Origin: Chitinophagales bacterium
GTDB taxonomy: Bacteria > Bacteroidota > Bacteroidia > Chitinophagales > Chitinophagaceae
Assembly (NCBI GenBank): GCA_017303415.1
Contig: JAFLBJ010000001.1
Coordinates: 2,790,001 to 2,854,000 of the forward strand
Reading direction: 5' to 3'
DNA length: 64,000 bases
Shown: piece by piece, positions 1 to 8,606 of the stretch
Numbering within the stretch: the stretch's first letter is position 1
How the letters are laid out: the number at the start of each line of letters is the position of its first letter
Notes under the pieces: generated by a model
Database searches by the model: none
What the model was told of the DNA's origin: nothing
What the model saw: only the letters and a program-made list of their open reading frames with translations
Made by a program: the position numbers and the translations under genes

Positions 1-1212
1 GAAAATAATAGCGGTAGCCCGACGGTTATTCTTCCATTCGCTGTAATCCGCCACATCCGCGATCATAGCCCAAAGCAGCGGAATGGTGATGCCATAAATA
101 AACCCATGTAATACCTGGGTCAGAAATACCGCCATCACCGCGGTTGGGCCGAAGAAGAGAATGAGGATCAGACAAAGCGCCGACAGTGTTATAAAAACCC
201 CGAATACATTTCTTTTCCCAAAACGATCGGCCAATGATTTAGAAAACAAAATACCGATGATCATGGCGATGGTACTAAAGGCACTGGTAAAACTGGAGGC
301 AGCATAAGGCGCGCTTCCTGGTTTACTAAACTCGGCAAAAGCTTCGGCGCCAAAAATTCCACTCAACCAGTTAATGATCCGGTTAAATCCAACCTGGTCA
401 AGGAAGGCCAATTGACTTTGTTCGGTGAGGTAATACTTAAAATAATAAATGTTCATACCGCCTTTTAAGGCCAGGGTGATAAACACCAGGATCGTCAGCA
501 CCAGCATGATAACCCAGGGACGGTTGGCAGCCAGGTCTTTCAGGTCCTGAAGAATGGGTGTCTTTTGTTCTTTGGGTGGAACGATCCGTTCGCGGGTGGT
601 CAGAAACGTTATAAGAAAACAGATCACACCGGTGATGGCAAACACAAGCATCACCTTTTCAAACCCGGCGGCTTTGTCTCCATGGCCCACTGAAATAGCA
701 ATAGGTAACAAAAGCACCTGAATGATAAACTGCGCGATCATCACGGACACAAACCGGTAAGAGGACAAACTGTTTCTCTCCTTCATATCACCGGTGAGAA
801 CACCACTGAGCGCCGAATACGGAAGGTTGTTGGCCGAATAAACGATCACCAGTAGAAAATAGGTGATAAAGGCATAAATGACTTTCCCGCTTTCATTGAA
901 GTTGGGAGTTGAAAATGCCAGCAGCGAAATCACGCCAAAGGGAATAGCGGTCCATAAAACCCAGGGACGAAATTTTCCCCAACGCGTATTGGTACGATCG
1001 GCTATGACCCCCATGATGATATTAAAAAAGGCACCAAAAATACCGCCTACCAACATGACCGCACTTGCCTTAGCAGGTGGGATATTGTAGATATCGGTAT
1101 AAAAGAAAGCCAGAAAGGCCATAAGGGTTTGGAAAATAAGATTGGCGGCAAGGTCGCCAAGACTATATCCGACCTTTTCAAGTACAGATAGTTTTTGGGA
1201 ATTTGTAGACAT
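1..1212 (-). CDS. GPH-family sugar:cation symporter (MFS fold), C-terminus cut by window edge
   Basis: Reading leftward from an ATG at 1212, one frame stays open to base 1 (404 codons), so the C-terminus lies outside the window. The product begins MSTNSQKLSVLEKVGYSLGD, the amphipathic entry typical of glycoside-pentoside-hexuronide:cation symporters, then shows alternating hydrophobic helices and the loop DRTNTRWGKFRPWVLW, which matches the family's conserved cytoplasmic loop 2-3. A second DRFGKRN loop follows in the C-terminal half. It is the last visible gene of a leftward run LacI-GH67-SDR-symporter, 37 bp after the SDR stop. By position it probably imports xylo-oligosaccharides or (aldo)uronic acids freed by xylan breakdown; the substrate is inferred, the family assignment is firm. 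Confidence 0.85.
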   Translation of the reverse strand, partial: MSTNSQKLSVLEKVGYSLGDLAANLIFQTLMAFLAFFYTDIYNIPPAKASAVMLVGGIFGAFFNIIMGVIADRTNTRWGKFRPWVLWTAIPFGVISLLAFSTPNFNESGKVIYAFITYFLLVIVYSANNLPYSALSGVLTGDMKERNSLSSYRFVSVMIAQFIIQVLLLPIAISVGHGDKAAGFEKVMLVFAITGVICFLITFLTTRERIVPPKEQKTPILQDLKDLAANRPWVIMLVLTILVFITLALKGGMNIYYFKYYLTEQSQLAFLDQVGFNRIINWLSGIFGAEAFAEFSKPGSAPYAASSFTSAFSTIAMIIGILFSKSLADRFGKRNVFGVFITLSALCLILILFFGPTAVMAVFLTQVLHGFIYGITIPLLWAMIADVADYSEWKNNRRATAIIF

Positions 1213-1249
1213 GATCAAAAGTTGATCGGTGATTAAAAGGGGATCAGGG

Positions 1250-1993
1250 TTAGAAACCTATGCTATTGCCACCATCCACGGGCATTACGATTCCGGTTAC
1301 AAAAGAGGCACCTTCACTGGCCAGATAGAGAGCCGCATGCGCGATATCCTCCGGCTGCCCCATTTTACCCATAGGTGTGCGGCCAAATACTTTGGCTTTT
1401 CTTTCGGGATCACTATTCAGGGCCGCTGCAGTCATTTCGCTATAAATAAACCCGGGTGCGATAGCGTTGACACGTATACCTATGGGCCCGAGCTCCACCG
1501 CCATGGCGCGGGTAACGCCATCGATTGCAGTCTTGGACGCTGAATAAGCAATCACCTTGGGCAACCCGTATTGCGCGGCCATACTGGAGATATTAATGAT
1601 GCATCCGGAGGAACGTTTAAGCATATCCTTCACCACTTCCCGACTGAGAGAGAATACAGCCGTAAGATTGGTGGTGATCACCCGCTGAAAATCTTCATCG
1701 GTCACTTCCACCAGGGGTTTTTTATGATTGATCCCGGCATTATTGACCAGGATATCCACTTTTCCAAAATCGCGGACAATGCCTTCAACGAATGCTGGCA
1801 GGGTGGCAAGGTCACTCACATCACAGGAGCGGGCATGACAGCCTTCCCCGATCTGGGCGCGGGCTTTTTCCAATTTTTCCATATCCCGGCCAACGATAAT
1901 GGTTGTGATCCCATGCTGAACAAATTTCTGAGCAATTGCAAAACCGAGTCCGCTCCCGCCACCGGTCACAATCGCAATTTGAGAACTTGACAT
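1250..1993 (-). CDS. SDR-family NAD(P)-dependent oxidoreductase, sugar-acid type
   Basis: A 247-residue classical short-chain dehydrogenase. The N-terminal cofactor loop is TGGGSGLG, followed by NNAG, the catalytic Ser in NISSM and the YSASK catalytic Tyr/Lys pair; the C-terminus PVDGGNSIGF is usual for the family. The sequence resembles gluconate 5-dehydrogenase and 2-deoxy-gluconate 3-dehydrogenase enzymes. It sits 24 bp after an alpha-glucuronidase and 37 bp before a GPH symporter, so a role in uronate metabolism is likely. One attractive inference is fructuronate-to-mannonate reduction, which would feed the mannonate dehydratase at 10252, but SDR substrate cannot be read from motifs alone. 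Confidence 0.85.
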   Translation of the reverse strand: MSSSQIAIVTGGGSGLGFAIAQKFVQHGITTIIVGRDMEKLEKARAQIGEGCHARSCDVSDLATLPAFVEGIVRDFGKVDILVNNAGINHKKPLVEVTDEDFQRVITTNLTAVFSLSREVVKDMLKRSSGCIINISSMAAQYGLPKVIAYSASKTAIDGVTRAMAVELGPIGIRVNAIAPGFIYSEMTAAALNSDPERKAKVFGRTPMGKMGQPEDIAHAALYLASEGASFVTGIVMPVDGGNSIGF

Positions 1994-2017
1994 GTTGATT
2001 GATTTTAAAATGCCCGA

Positions 2018-4147
2018 TCACCCATTACCTGGAGCAAAAGGGAACCGTAAACTTTTATAATAATCCAATGATTTTACAGGTTGCGGATAAGATGCCGGTA
2101 TGGGTTCCCGGCTAAAGGTTTGAAAATAGAGCAAACAGGCCTCTCTCCACCATACTGCCTCCTCCCATTGTACCTTCAGCAGTTGTTTTACCTGTGAGAA
2201 TCGTTCCTTGTCCACTTTCCCTTCGAGTGCGTTCCACTCCCGCATGATCCATTGTACACTATCGGCTCCTCCATAATAGCGATAACATAATTCATCCCAT
2301 AAGGTCCTGCCGGTCACCAGCCTTTCCTTCCAACCTACATGATGAAACCACAACAAATAAGGTAATTCACACGTTGCTTTGTCTTCCCAGGCCTTACGGG
2401 CACCCGGATGATATTGCTCCAGGGCATTGCTTCCTGTTGCTGTACGATTGAAGCCTATGCCAATAGAATCCGCTTTGTGGTAATAGACCGGGTTCCATTC
2501 GGGTCTGGATTGATTGGAAACCCAGGGGGCAGGCCCGTAATGATGACCCGTGCCCATGATATGATGCAAACCAAGTGGGTTCATGTAATTGACCATGATC
2601 TCGCGGGTCCTTCCCATAATTCCCCGTATGGTCTTTACCAGTTTTGGATCATTGGAAAAACTCATCCGTATCCATTCGCCGGCTATTGAATCCGGAGAAA
2701 GCTGATGATCCCAGGCCAACCGGCCCAAGGCATACCAATTGGCTTGCGCCATGGGGTGGCCACACCAGTTTATATCATTTCCTATATTCGATACACCGGT
2801 CATACCTGTCAGTGTATGCCCTTCCAAACTACCATCGATCACTTTGGCCACCGTGCTCCCTTTTCCCTGCTGGTGCGTGTCTGCATCCAATACCTCTTTA
2901 AAAAGTGGCCCCAGATAAACCCAATTGGTGGCCTGTCCCAGGTATTCCTGTGTCACCTGAAACTCCATCATCAATGGGGTATTGGGCATGGCGCCAAATA
3001 AAGGATGAAAAGGTTCGCGGGGCATGAAGTCGATCGCTCCGTTTTTAACCTGGACCATGACGTTGGGTAGGAATTTTCCATCCAACGGTACAAAATCATC
3101 ATAAGCCTGTTTGTGACGGTCTACCGGGTTCTCGGCCGCATATACAAATGCCCGCCAGATCACGATGCCGTTATGCGGTGCCAATGCTTCGGCCAGCATA
3201 TTAGCGCCTTCCGCATGGTTTCGTTTATAGTCCTGTGGACCCGGTTGTCCTTCACTGTTAGCCTTTACAAGAAATCCCCCGAAATCAGGTATCAGGGCAT
3301 ATATTTCCCTGGCCTTTTCTGTCCACCATTGTTTTACCCCGGGGTCAAGCGGATCGGCCGTCTTCAATTTTCCCAATTCGATGGGCGCTGAAAAACGGGC
3401 CGTTAAAAATACCTTGATGCCGTATGGACGAAACAGATCGGCAAGGGCTTTCACTTTTAAGAGATAGGAAGGCGATAATACCGTCGCATTCGCATTCACA
3501 TTGGTCAGCGAAACAGCGTTGATACCAATTGAAGCATTGGCCCTGGCATAATCAATATAACGTGGATCCAGATATCCGGGCAGGCGGTGCCAATCCCACA
3601 GGGAAAATCCAGCATACCCTCTTTCCACGGTCCGGTTCAGATTATCCCAATGGTTTAACATCCGAAGTTTCAACCGCGGCGTAGACAGGATGCTGAGTTT
3701 ATCGATCCGCTGATTCGTTTGCAGTAGCCGGAGAAAATGGAAACTTCCATAGAGGATTCCTTTTTCCGTATTGGCCCTTACAACGATCTTCCCCCCTTTG
3801 CTGGTGATACCAAAGCCCTCCTCGCCCAATCCAGGTTCTGCTGTTTTATTTAATTGTACAAAAAAAGTAGAGCGGCTGGTAGGTGTTGTACGTAGTGATA
3901 CGGTGGTTCCCAATAATCCGGTGAAAGCGTTCCTGAGCTCCGCCTTTGCCACATCAAGCATAGGACTACTGCCAGGAAAAACAGGATCCTCAATATACTG
4001 GCGGTAATGTTTTAACAGAACAGGGTCAGACACTTTGTTATACCGTAGCCAAAGATCATAACCCGTTTCAGCCCGAAGAGGCAATGTAAAAAGCAACAAA
4101 AATGATAGGCCGATGTAGTATGCTTGTTTTGGCATGTTGGAGCGCAT
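2018..4147 (-). CDS. alpha-glucuronidase, GH67
   Basis: A 709-residue secreted or periplasmic enzyme that removes (4-O-methyl)-glucuronic acid from the non-reducing end of aldouronic acids made from glucuronoxylan. A signal peptide is visible (YYIGLSFLLLFTLPLRAETG). Length and order fit GH67: an N-terminal hexosaminidase-like domain, a TIM barrel and a helical C-terminal domain. The general-acid Glu is in NSEGQPGP (E299), and the paired carboxylates of the family are in GAIDFMPREP and QVTQEYLGQ. The start ATG overlaps the LacI stop by one base (TAATG), implying translational coupling; a second ATG four codons in is also possible. It precedes an SDR and a sugar symporter. Confidence 0.95.
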   Translation of the reverse strand: MRSNMPKQAYYIGLSFLLLFTLPLRAETGYDLWLRYNKVSDPVLLKHYRQYIEDPVFPGSSPMLDVAKAELRNAFTGLLGTTVSLRTTPTSRSTFFVQLNKTAEPGLGEEGFGITSKGGKIVVRANTEKGILYGSFHFLRLLQTNQRIDKLSILSTPRLKLRMLNHWDNLNRTVERGYAGFSLWDWHRLPGYLDPRYIDYARANASIGINAVSLTNVNANATVLSPSYLLKVKALADLFRPYGIKVFLTARFSAPIELGKLKTADPLDPGVKQWWTEKAREIYALIPDFGGFLVKANSEGQPGPQDYKRNHAEGANMLAEALAPHNGIVIWRAFVYAAENPVDRHKQAYDDFVPLDGKFLPNVMVQVKNGAIDFMPREPFHPLFGAMPNTPLMMEFQVTQEYLGQATNWVYLGPLFKEVLDADTHQQGKGSTVAKVIDGSLEGHTLTGMTGVSNIGNDINWCGHPMAQANWYALGRLAWDHQLSPDSIAGEWIRMSFSNDPKLVKTIRGIMGRTREIMVNYMNPLGLHHIMGTGHHYGPAPWVSNQSRPEWNPVYYHKADSIGIGFNRTATGSNALEQYHPGARKAWEDKATCELPYLLWFHHVGWKERLVTGRTLWDELCYRYYGGADSVQWIMREWNALEGKVDKERFSQVKQLLKVQWEEAVWWREACLLYFQTFSREPIPASYPQPVKSLDYYKSLRFPFAPGNG

Positions 4148-5169
4148 TAACCCTTTTTCATAGAAGATCCCCTGATGATCAATTCTGATTTTACAATGAT
4201 CGTATTGGTCTGCAAAAGATTGGTCTCTCCTTTAAGATGACCGATCAGGTTTCTGGCGGCAATCTCCCCCATATCAATACCGGGGTAATTGATGGTGGAC
4301 AATTGTGGCTCTACGATCTTGCTGATCGCATCATTATTAAACCCTACGATCGCAATATCTTCCGGTATCCGCACCCCTTTTTCCTTGAGTGTTTGCAGAC
4401 ATACGGCGGCAGAAAAGTCATTGGTAATAAACAGCCCGTCGGGACGAGGTTTCATCTTCATTATCTCCTCTGCTGCCTCGCGACCACATTTCTCACTGAG
4501 GTCTTTGATCAACACCAGGTGTTGTTCAAAGGGCACCTTATGATCAAATAAAGCATCTTTATACCCACGGAAACGCTGGGCATATACGTTCCTGTTCAGG
4601 TTGGCTGTTACCAGCGCAATACGCCGGCATCCCTGTTCAATTAAATGCTGGGTGGCATGGTATCCACTCTTATAATTATCGATGATGACTTTGGGTGTAT
4701 CTGAATTTTCTTCCACCCGGTCAAAAAAGATGACGGGTATCCCTTTGTCAAAATAGGCCTGAAAATGATCGAGTGACTTGGTATCAAAGGAAAGCGAAGC
4801 AATTAGACCATCCACACGCTTATGAAACAGGTTACTGGCATTGGAGGCCTCTTTTTTATAGCTTTCCGACGAGTGGGCGATGATCAGGTCATACCCTGCC
4901 TCCGTGGTCACTCGCTCAATACCCGCCAGCACCGAGGTAATAAAGTTGGAATTCAATTCATGGACCATCACGCCGATGGTATGGGATTTCTGCTTGCGGA
5001 GACTGCTGGCAAAACTATTGTGCCGATAACCCATTTCCTCCGCCTTGGCAAGAATGCGTTTCGTGGTTTCCTTGCTGATCCTCTTATTGTTCTGCAAACC
5101 ACGACTGATCGTAGCAGGCGACAAATTCAATTCCCTGGCAAGGTCATAGATCGTTACTTCTTTCGACAT
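4147..5169 (-). CDS. LacI-family transcriptional regulator of the xylan locus
   Basis: A 340-residue regulator: N-terminal LacI helix-turn-helix (TIYDLARELNLSPATISRGL), hinge region around residues 45-60, then a periplasmic-binding-protein-like sensor domain (IGVMVHELNSNF, GLFITNDFSA, VGFNNDAIS). It is divergent from xylB and translationally coupled to GH67, so it should control both directions, with a pentose or uronate derivative as likely inducer. A palindrome with a central CG at 5225-5242, the hallmark of LacI-family operators, lies 56 bp upstream of its ATG, suggesting autoregulation. The ligand is inferred from context. Confidence 0.93.
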   Translation of the reverse strand: MSKEVTIYDLARELNLSPATISRGLQNNKRISKETTKRILAKAEEMGYRHNSFASSLRKQKSHTIGVMVHELNSNFITSVLAGIERVTTEAGYDLIIAHSSESYKKEASNASNLFHKRVDGLIASLSFDTKSLDHFQAYFDKGIPVIFFDRVEENSDTPKVIIDNYKSGYHATQHLIEQGCRRIALVTANLNRNVYAQRFRGYKDALFDHKVPFEQHLVLIKDLSEKCGREAAEEIMKMKPRPDGLFITNDFSAAVCLQTLKEKGVRIPEDIAIVGFNNDAISKIVEPQLSTINYPGIDMGEIAARNLIGHLKGETNLLQTNTIIVKSELIIRGSSMKKG

Positions 5170-5224
5170 GATGGTGGGATTATTTACCCTTGTCCTGCTA
5201 AAATAGTCCTTTTTGAAAAAAAAT

Positions 5225-5242
5225 TGTGCAATCGGTTACACA
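5225..5242. promoter_or_regulatory. LacI-type operator
   Basis: TGTGCAATCGGTTACACA is a near-perfect palindrome around a central CG (half sites TGTGCAAT and, on the other strand, TGTGTAAC), which is the usual architecture for LacI/GalR operators. It lies 56 bp upstream of the lacI start codon in the divergent region between the two xylan operons. Binding by the product of 4147-5169 is inferred. Confidence 0.65.
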
Positions 5243-5270
5243 TTTTTAAAAAATACTCCTTACTTTAGCA

Positions 5271-5601
5271 TCAGTGGTTCGAAAATAACCGGTTTGAAAT
5301 GAAAAGTGCGAGGGTCCGGTAAATTTCGCTACAATAGTTTACTGACAAGGGTTTGACAGGATTTTGTCTCAATAAATTGATGACAGATCGCCTATGAAAG
5401 ACAGAACATATATAGGTATTTGTAAATATAAACCGATTGCAATAACTGCCTGAGAAATGAATTGGCTGGCATACAAAAAAGAACCCCAGCCTGTCCAATC
5501 AAGCTACTACTCCAGACCGATTCACCTGATCGGGTAATTATTGTAAAAACGCATCAAAAGACTTAACCGTTTTCGTTTTTTGACAAGCAAGCTAAGCAGT
5601 A
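5271..5601. other. long divergent intergenic leader without a gene
   Basis: This stretch separates the lacI operator from the hairpin before xylB. No frame in it gives a credible protein and I recognise no riboswitch. It contains the second operator-like site (5426-5443), a weak inverted repeat at about 5517-5536 and A/T-rich blocks. Because a terminator-like hairpin follows on the plus strand at 5603, part of it may be transcribed as a leader or a small RNA; that is inference. Confidence 0.4.
5426..5443. promoter_or_regulatory. possible second LacI-type operator
   Basis: ATATAAACCGATTGCAAT shares the core ACCGATTGCA with the reverse complement of the operator at 5225-5242. One half site is well conserved (CGATTGCA), the other is weak. 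The two central CGs are 201 bp apart, which would permit repression by looping. Candidate only. Confidence 0.35.
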
Positions 5602-5602
5602 C

Positions 5603-5634
5603 GGAAGGATGATTCTTCATCCTTCCCATTTTTT
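5603..5634 (+). terminator. hairpin with T tract upstream of xylB (terminator or attenuator)
   Basis: A perfect 10-bp stem GGAAGGATGA / TCATCCTTCC with loop TTCT is followed by CA and six T. It has the form of an intrinsic terminator on the plus strand only, since the other strand lacks a T run. It ends 35 bp before the xylB ATG, so it would stop transcripts that begin in the divergent region unless they start after it. Confidence 0.6.
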
Positions 5635-5642
5635 ACAAAATG

Positions 5643-5650
5643 TATATTTG
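5643..5650 (+). promoter_or_regulatory. possible -7 element for xylB
   Basis: TATATTTG fits the Bacteroidota -7 consensus TAnnTTTG and lies 18 bp before the xylB start codon. No good TTTG -33 element is found at the right distance, because that position falls in the hairpin, so confidence is low. Confidence 0.25.
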
Positions 5651-5668
5651 ATAAGATAAAATTCGATC

Positions 5669-7183
5669 ATGTTACTACTGGGTATAGACTTGGGCACTTC
5701 GTCGGTGAAGGTAACCGTGGTGGATGCCCATTCCCAACATATTTTATCTTCGGCATTCTATCCTGAAACCGAGGCGGATATACTTTCCCTGAAACCTGGA
5801 TGGGCTGAACAAAGCCCTGATCAGTGGTGGGAATTTGTCAAACAAGCCATTCTCAAATGTCATGCACAGGGAAATTATGATCCATTCGAGATCGGTGCCA
5901 TTGGTATCGCCTACCAGATGCATGGCCTTGTAATTACCGGCAAGGACAGAAATGTTTTACGCAATTCGATCATTTGGTGTGACAGCCGGGCGGTTTCCAA
6001 AGGCCAACAGGCATTTGAATCGATCGGGGAGGAAAAATGTCTTTCACACCTGCTCAATTCTCCGGGCAATTTCACAGCCAGTAAATTGGCCTGGGTTCAG
6101 GAACATGAACCTCAGACCTATGAACGTATAGAAAAGGTCATGCTACCCGGCGATTTCATCGCTATGAAGATGACGGAAGAGGTTACTACGTCCATTTCCG
6201 CTTTATCTGAAGGCATCTTTTGGGATTTCCGGGAGAACCGGTTGTCGGAAGATGTGCTGGGCTATTTTGGATTTGCTGAAAACTTTTTCCCGGATATACA
6301 TCCCGTTTTTTCCCATCATGGGCAACTGACGGAAAAAACTGCGTCCCGTTTGCAACTGAAAGCGGGAATTCCTGTCACCTATAAAGCGGGTGACCAACCC
6401 AATAATGCCCTCTCCTTAAATGTATTTCATCCCGGGGAAGTTGCTGCAACAGCTGGTACCTCGGGTGTCATCTATGGGGTTACTGACCAATTACATTATG
6501 ACCTTGAATCAAGGATCAATGGGTTTGCCCATGTCAACCACCAGGAGGACAATACGCGTATTGGCGTTTTACTTTGTTTAAATGGAACCGGCATATTTAA
6601 CCGGTGGATCAAAAATATCGCCGGGGCTAACCATTCATATTCCAGTTTGAACGAAATGGCTGCCCAGGTACCTGCCGGTAGTAACGGTTTGATCGCCCTG
6701 CCCTTTGGCAATGGCGCTGAACGCATTTTCAATAACCGGATCATTGGCGCTCATTTTCACCAGATCGATCTTAACCTGCATGATACGGCCCACCTGGTGC
6801 GTGCGGTACAGGAAGGTATTGCCTTCTCCTTCCGGTATGGACTGGACATTATGCGAAGCAATGGCATGAACCCCTCCGTTGTACGTGCCGGCAAATCCAA
6901 TCTTTTCCTGAGTGATGTCTTTACCCGTGCCTTTGCTAATGTGAATCAGGTAGCGGTTGAGTTTTACGAGGGCGATGGCAGCTATGGGGCCGCTATTGGC
7001 GCCGGCATTGGACTGGGTTATTATAAAAATGAAAAAGAGGCATTTGCCAATCGTCGCCCGGTACATACGGTAGAGCCGGAAGAAAAAGAATTGTATGAGG
7101 ACCTGTACCAGAAATGGAATCTGCATTTGAACCAACACCTCCGGCCACAGGAAGAACTGGAATGGCTGGAACCCACATCATAA
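5669..7183 (+). CDS. xylB: xylulokinase (FGGY family)
   Basis: A 504-residue cytoplasmic kinase that phosphorylates D-xylulose with ATP to xylulose 5-phosphate, the step after xylose isomerase. The N-terminal phosphate-binding motif is GIDLGTSSVKVT, the sugar-binding motif IAYQMHG follows near residue 88, the catalytic Asp is D242 in KAGDQPNNAL, and the AGTSG ATP-binding loop follows. The C-terminal FGGY domain includes GDGSYGAAIGAG. Length matches the family. It is the first gene of a rightward operon, with xylA starting 29 bp after its stop. Confidence 0.95.
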   Translation: MLLLGIDLGTSSVKVTVVDAHSQHILSSAFYPETEADILSLKPGWAEQSPDQWWEFVKQAILKCHAQGNYDPFEIGAIGIAYQMHGLVITGKDRNVLRNSIIWCDSRAVSKGQQAFESIGEEKCLSHLLNSPGNFTASKLAWVQEHEPQTYERIEKVMLPGDFIAMKMTEEVTTSISALSEGIFWDFRENRLSEDVLGYFGFAENFFPDIHPVFSHHGQLTEKTASRLQLKAGIPVTYKAGDQPNNALSLNVFHPGEVAATAGTSGVIYGVTDQLHYDLESRINGFAHVNHQEDNTRIGVLLCLNGTGIFNRWIKNIAGANHSYSSLNEMAAQVPAGSNGLIALPFGNGAERIFNNRIIGAHFHQIDLNLHDTAHLVRAVQEGIAFSFRYGLDIMRSNGMNPSVVRAGKSNLFLSDVFTRAFANVNQVAVEFYEGDGSYGAAIGAGIGLGYYKNEKEAFANRRPVHTVEPEEKELYEDLYQKWNLHLNQHLRPQEELEWLEPTS

Positions 7184-7212
7184 TTATGTTTTTCACCTTT
7201 TAATGAATCATC

Positions 7213-8541
7213 ATGAGTATTGTAACAGGCAACAAAGAATATTTCAAAGGCATCGGAAAGATTGCATATGAAGGTCCGGGATCAGATAACCCAATGGCCT
7301 TTCAGTGGTATGATGAAAATAAAGTGGTAGCGGGCAAACCCTTAAAGGAATGGCTTCGTTTTGCCTGTGCATACTGGCATTCCTTCTGTGGATCCGGCGC
7401 CGATCCCTTTGGAGAACCCACCCATCTTTTTCCCTGGAATGAAAAATCCGATGCGGTTGACCGGGCCAAAGACAAAGCAGATGCGGCCTTTGAATTTATC
7501 ACCAAACTCGGTCTCCCCTACTATTGCTTCCATGATGTGGATGCCGTGGATTATACAAATGATGTAAAGGACAATGAAAGAAGGTTGAAAGCCATCACGG
7601 CCTATTTTGCCGAAAAACAAAAAGCCAGTGGCGTAAAACTGTTATGGGCCACGGCCAATCTGTTTTCCAACCGCCGTTATATGAATGGCGCGGCTACCAA
7701 TCCCGATTTCCATGTGCTCACACATGGAGCCGCCCAGGTAAAGACCGCGCTGGATGCCACCATCGCACTGAATGGAGAAAACTATGTTTTCTGGGGTGGA
7801 CGTGAAGGATATATGTCCCTGCTCAATACCAATATGAAAAGGGAAAAAGAACACCTGGCCCGTTTCCTCACCCTGGCGCGTGACTATGCACGGAAGAATG
7901 GTTTCAAAGGGAAATTCTTTATTGAGCCCAAACCCTGCGAACCCAGCAAACACCAATATGACTATGATTGCGAAACCGTGATCGGTTTCCTTCGTCAATA
8001 CGATCTGCTGAATGATTTCAGTCTGAATATCGAGGTGAACCATGCCACCCTGGCGGGTCACACCTTTACACATGAACTTCAGGTAGCGGCTGATGCCGGA
8101 CTTCTTGGAAGCATGGATGCCAACCGGGGAGATTACCAGAATGGCTGGGACACCGACCAGTTCCCCAATAATATCAATGAACTGGTTGAAGCGATGCTGA
8201 TCATTCTTGAGGCCGGAGGCTTCCAGGGTGGTGGTATCAACTTTGACGCGAAGATCCGTCGCAACTCAACCGATCCGGAAGATCTTTTCCACGCACATAT
8301 CGGTGGAATGGACAGTTTTGCCCGCGCACTGATCACAGCCGACAAGATCCTTCAGGGTTCCGATTACAAAAAACTTCGTGCCGACCGTTATGCTTCCTAC
8401 GATTCCGGTAAAGGACATGAATTTGAACAAGGCAAGCTGAGCCTGGAAGACCTGATGTCCCTGGCCATCGAAAAAGGGGAACCAGAAACCAGAAGCGGGA
8501 AACAGGAATACATCGAAAATCTCATTAACCGGTATATTTAA
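7213..8541 (+). CDS. xylA: xylose isomerase
   Basis: A 442-residue enzyme interconverting D-xylose and D-xylulose (class II xylose isomerase, about 440 residues). The proton-relay His is in CFHDVD (H107), and the metal-binding segment [18 protein letters not shown] carries E238 and K240. [14 protein letters not shown] and [17 protein letters not shown] are further family signatures. It starts 29 bp after xylB and is followed by a terminator-like hairpin, then the symporter gene of the same direction. The assignment is firm. Confidence 0.97.
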   Translation: MSIVTGNKEYFKGIGKIAYEGPGSDNPMAFQWYDENKVVAGKPLKEWLRFACAYWHSFCGSGADPFGEPTHLFPWNEKSDAVDRAKDKADAAFEFITKLGLPYYCFHDVDAVDYTNDVKDNERRLKAITAYFAEKQKASGVKLLWATANLFSNRRYMNGAATNPDFHVLTHGAAQVKTALDATIALNGENYVFWGGREGYMSLLNTNMKREKEHLARFLTLARDYARKNGFKGKFFIEPKPCEPSKHQYDYDCETVIGFLRQYDLLNDFSLNIEVNHATLAGHTFTHELQVAADAGLLGSMDANRGDYQNGWDTDQFPNNINELVEAMLIILEAGGFQGGGINFDAKIRRNSTDPEDLFHAHIGGMDSFARALITADKILQGSDYKKLRADRYASYDSGKGHEFEQGKLSLEDLMSLAIEKGEPETRSGKQEYIENLINRYI

Positions 8542-8549
8542 TTATTGCA

Positions 8550-8584
8550 GGGCCTGCCTGTGCAGGCCCTTGCTTCTCTTTTTT
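8550..8584 (+). terminator. hairpin after xylA, possible partial terminator
   Basis: Stem GGGCCTGC / GCAGGCCC with loop CTGT starts 9 bases after the xylA stop and is followed by a T-rich tract with interruptions (TTGCTTCTCTTTTTT). It may terminate part of the transcripts, giving more xylBA than downstream message, or act as an RNA-stabilising 3' end. Confidence 0.5.
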
Positions 8585-8606
8585 ATTCGCCATTTAAAAC
8601 TGCTAT

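Noticed and set aside
5281-5298. Third LacI operator around AACCGGTT
   Set aside because: It has a central CG but its half sites do not match TGTGyAAy beyond two bases.
5271-5498. 75-codon minus-strand open frame in the xylan divergent region
   Set aside because: Cys/Phe/Asn-rich with no conserved pattern, and it overlaps the operator candidates; no support as a gene.
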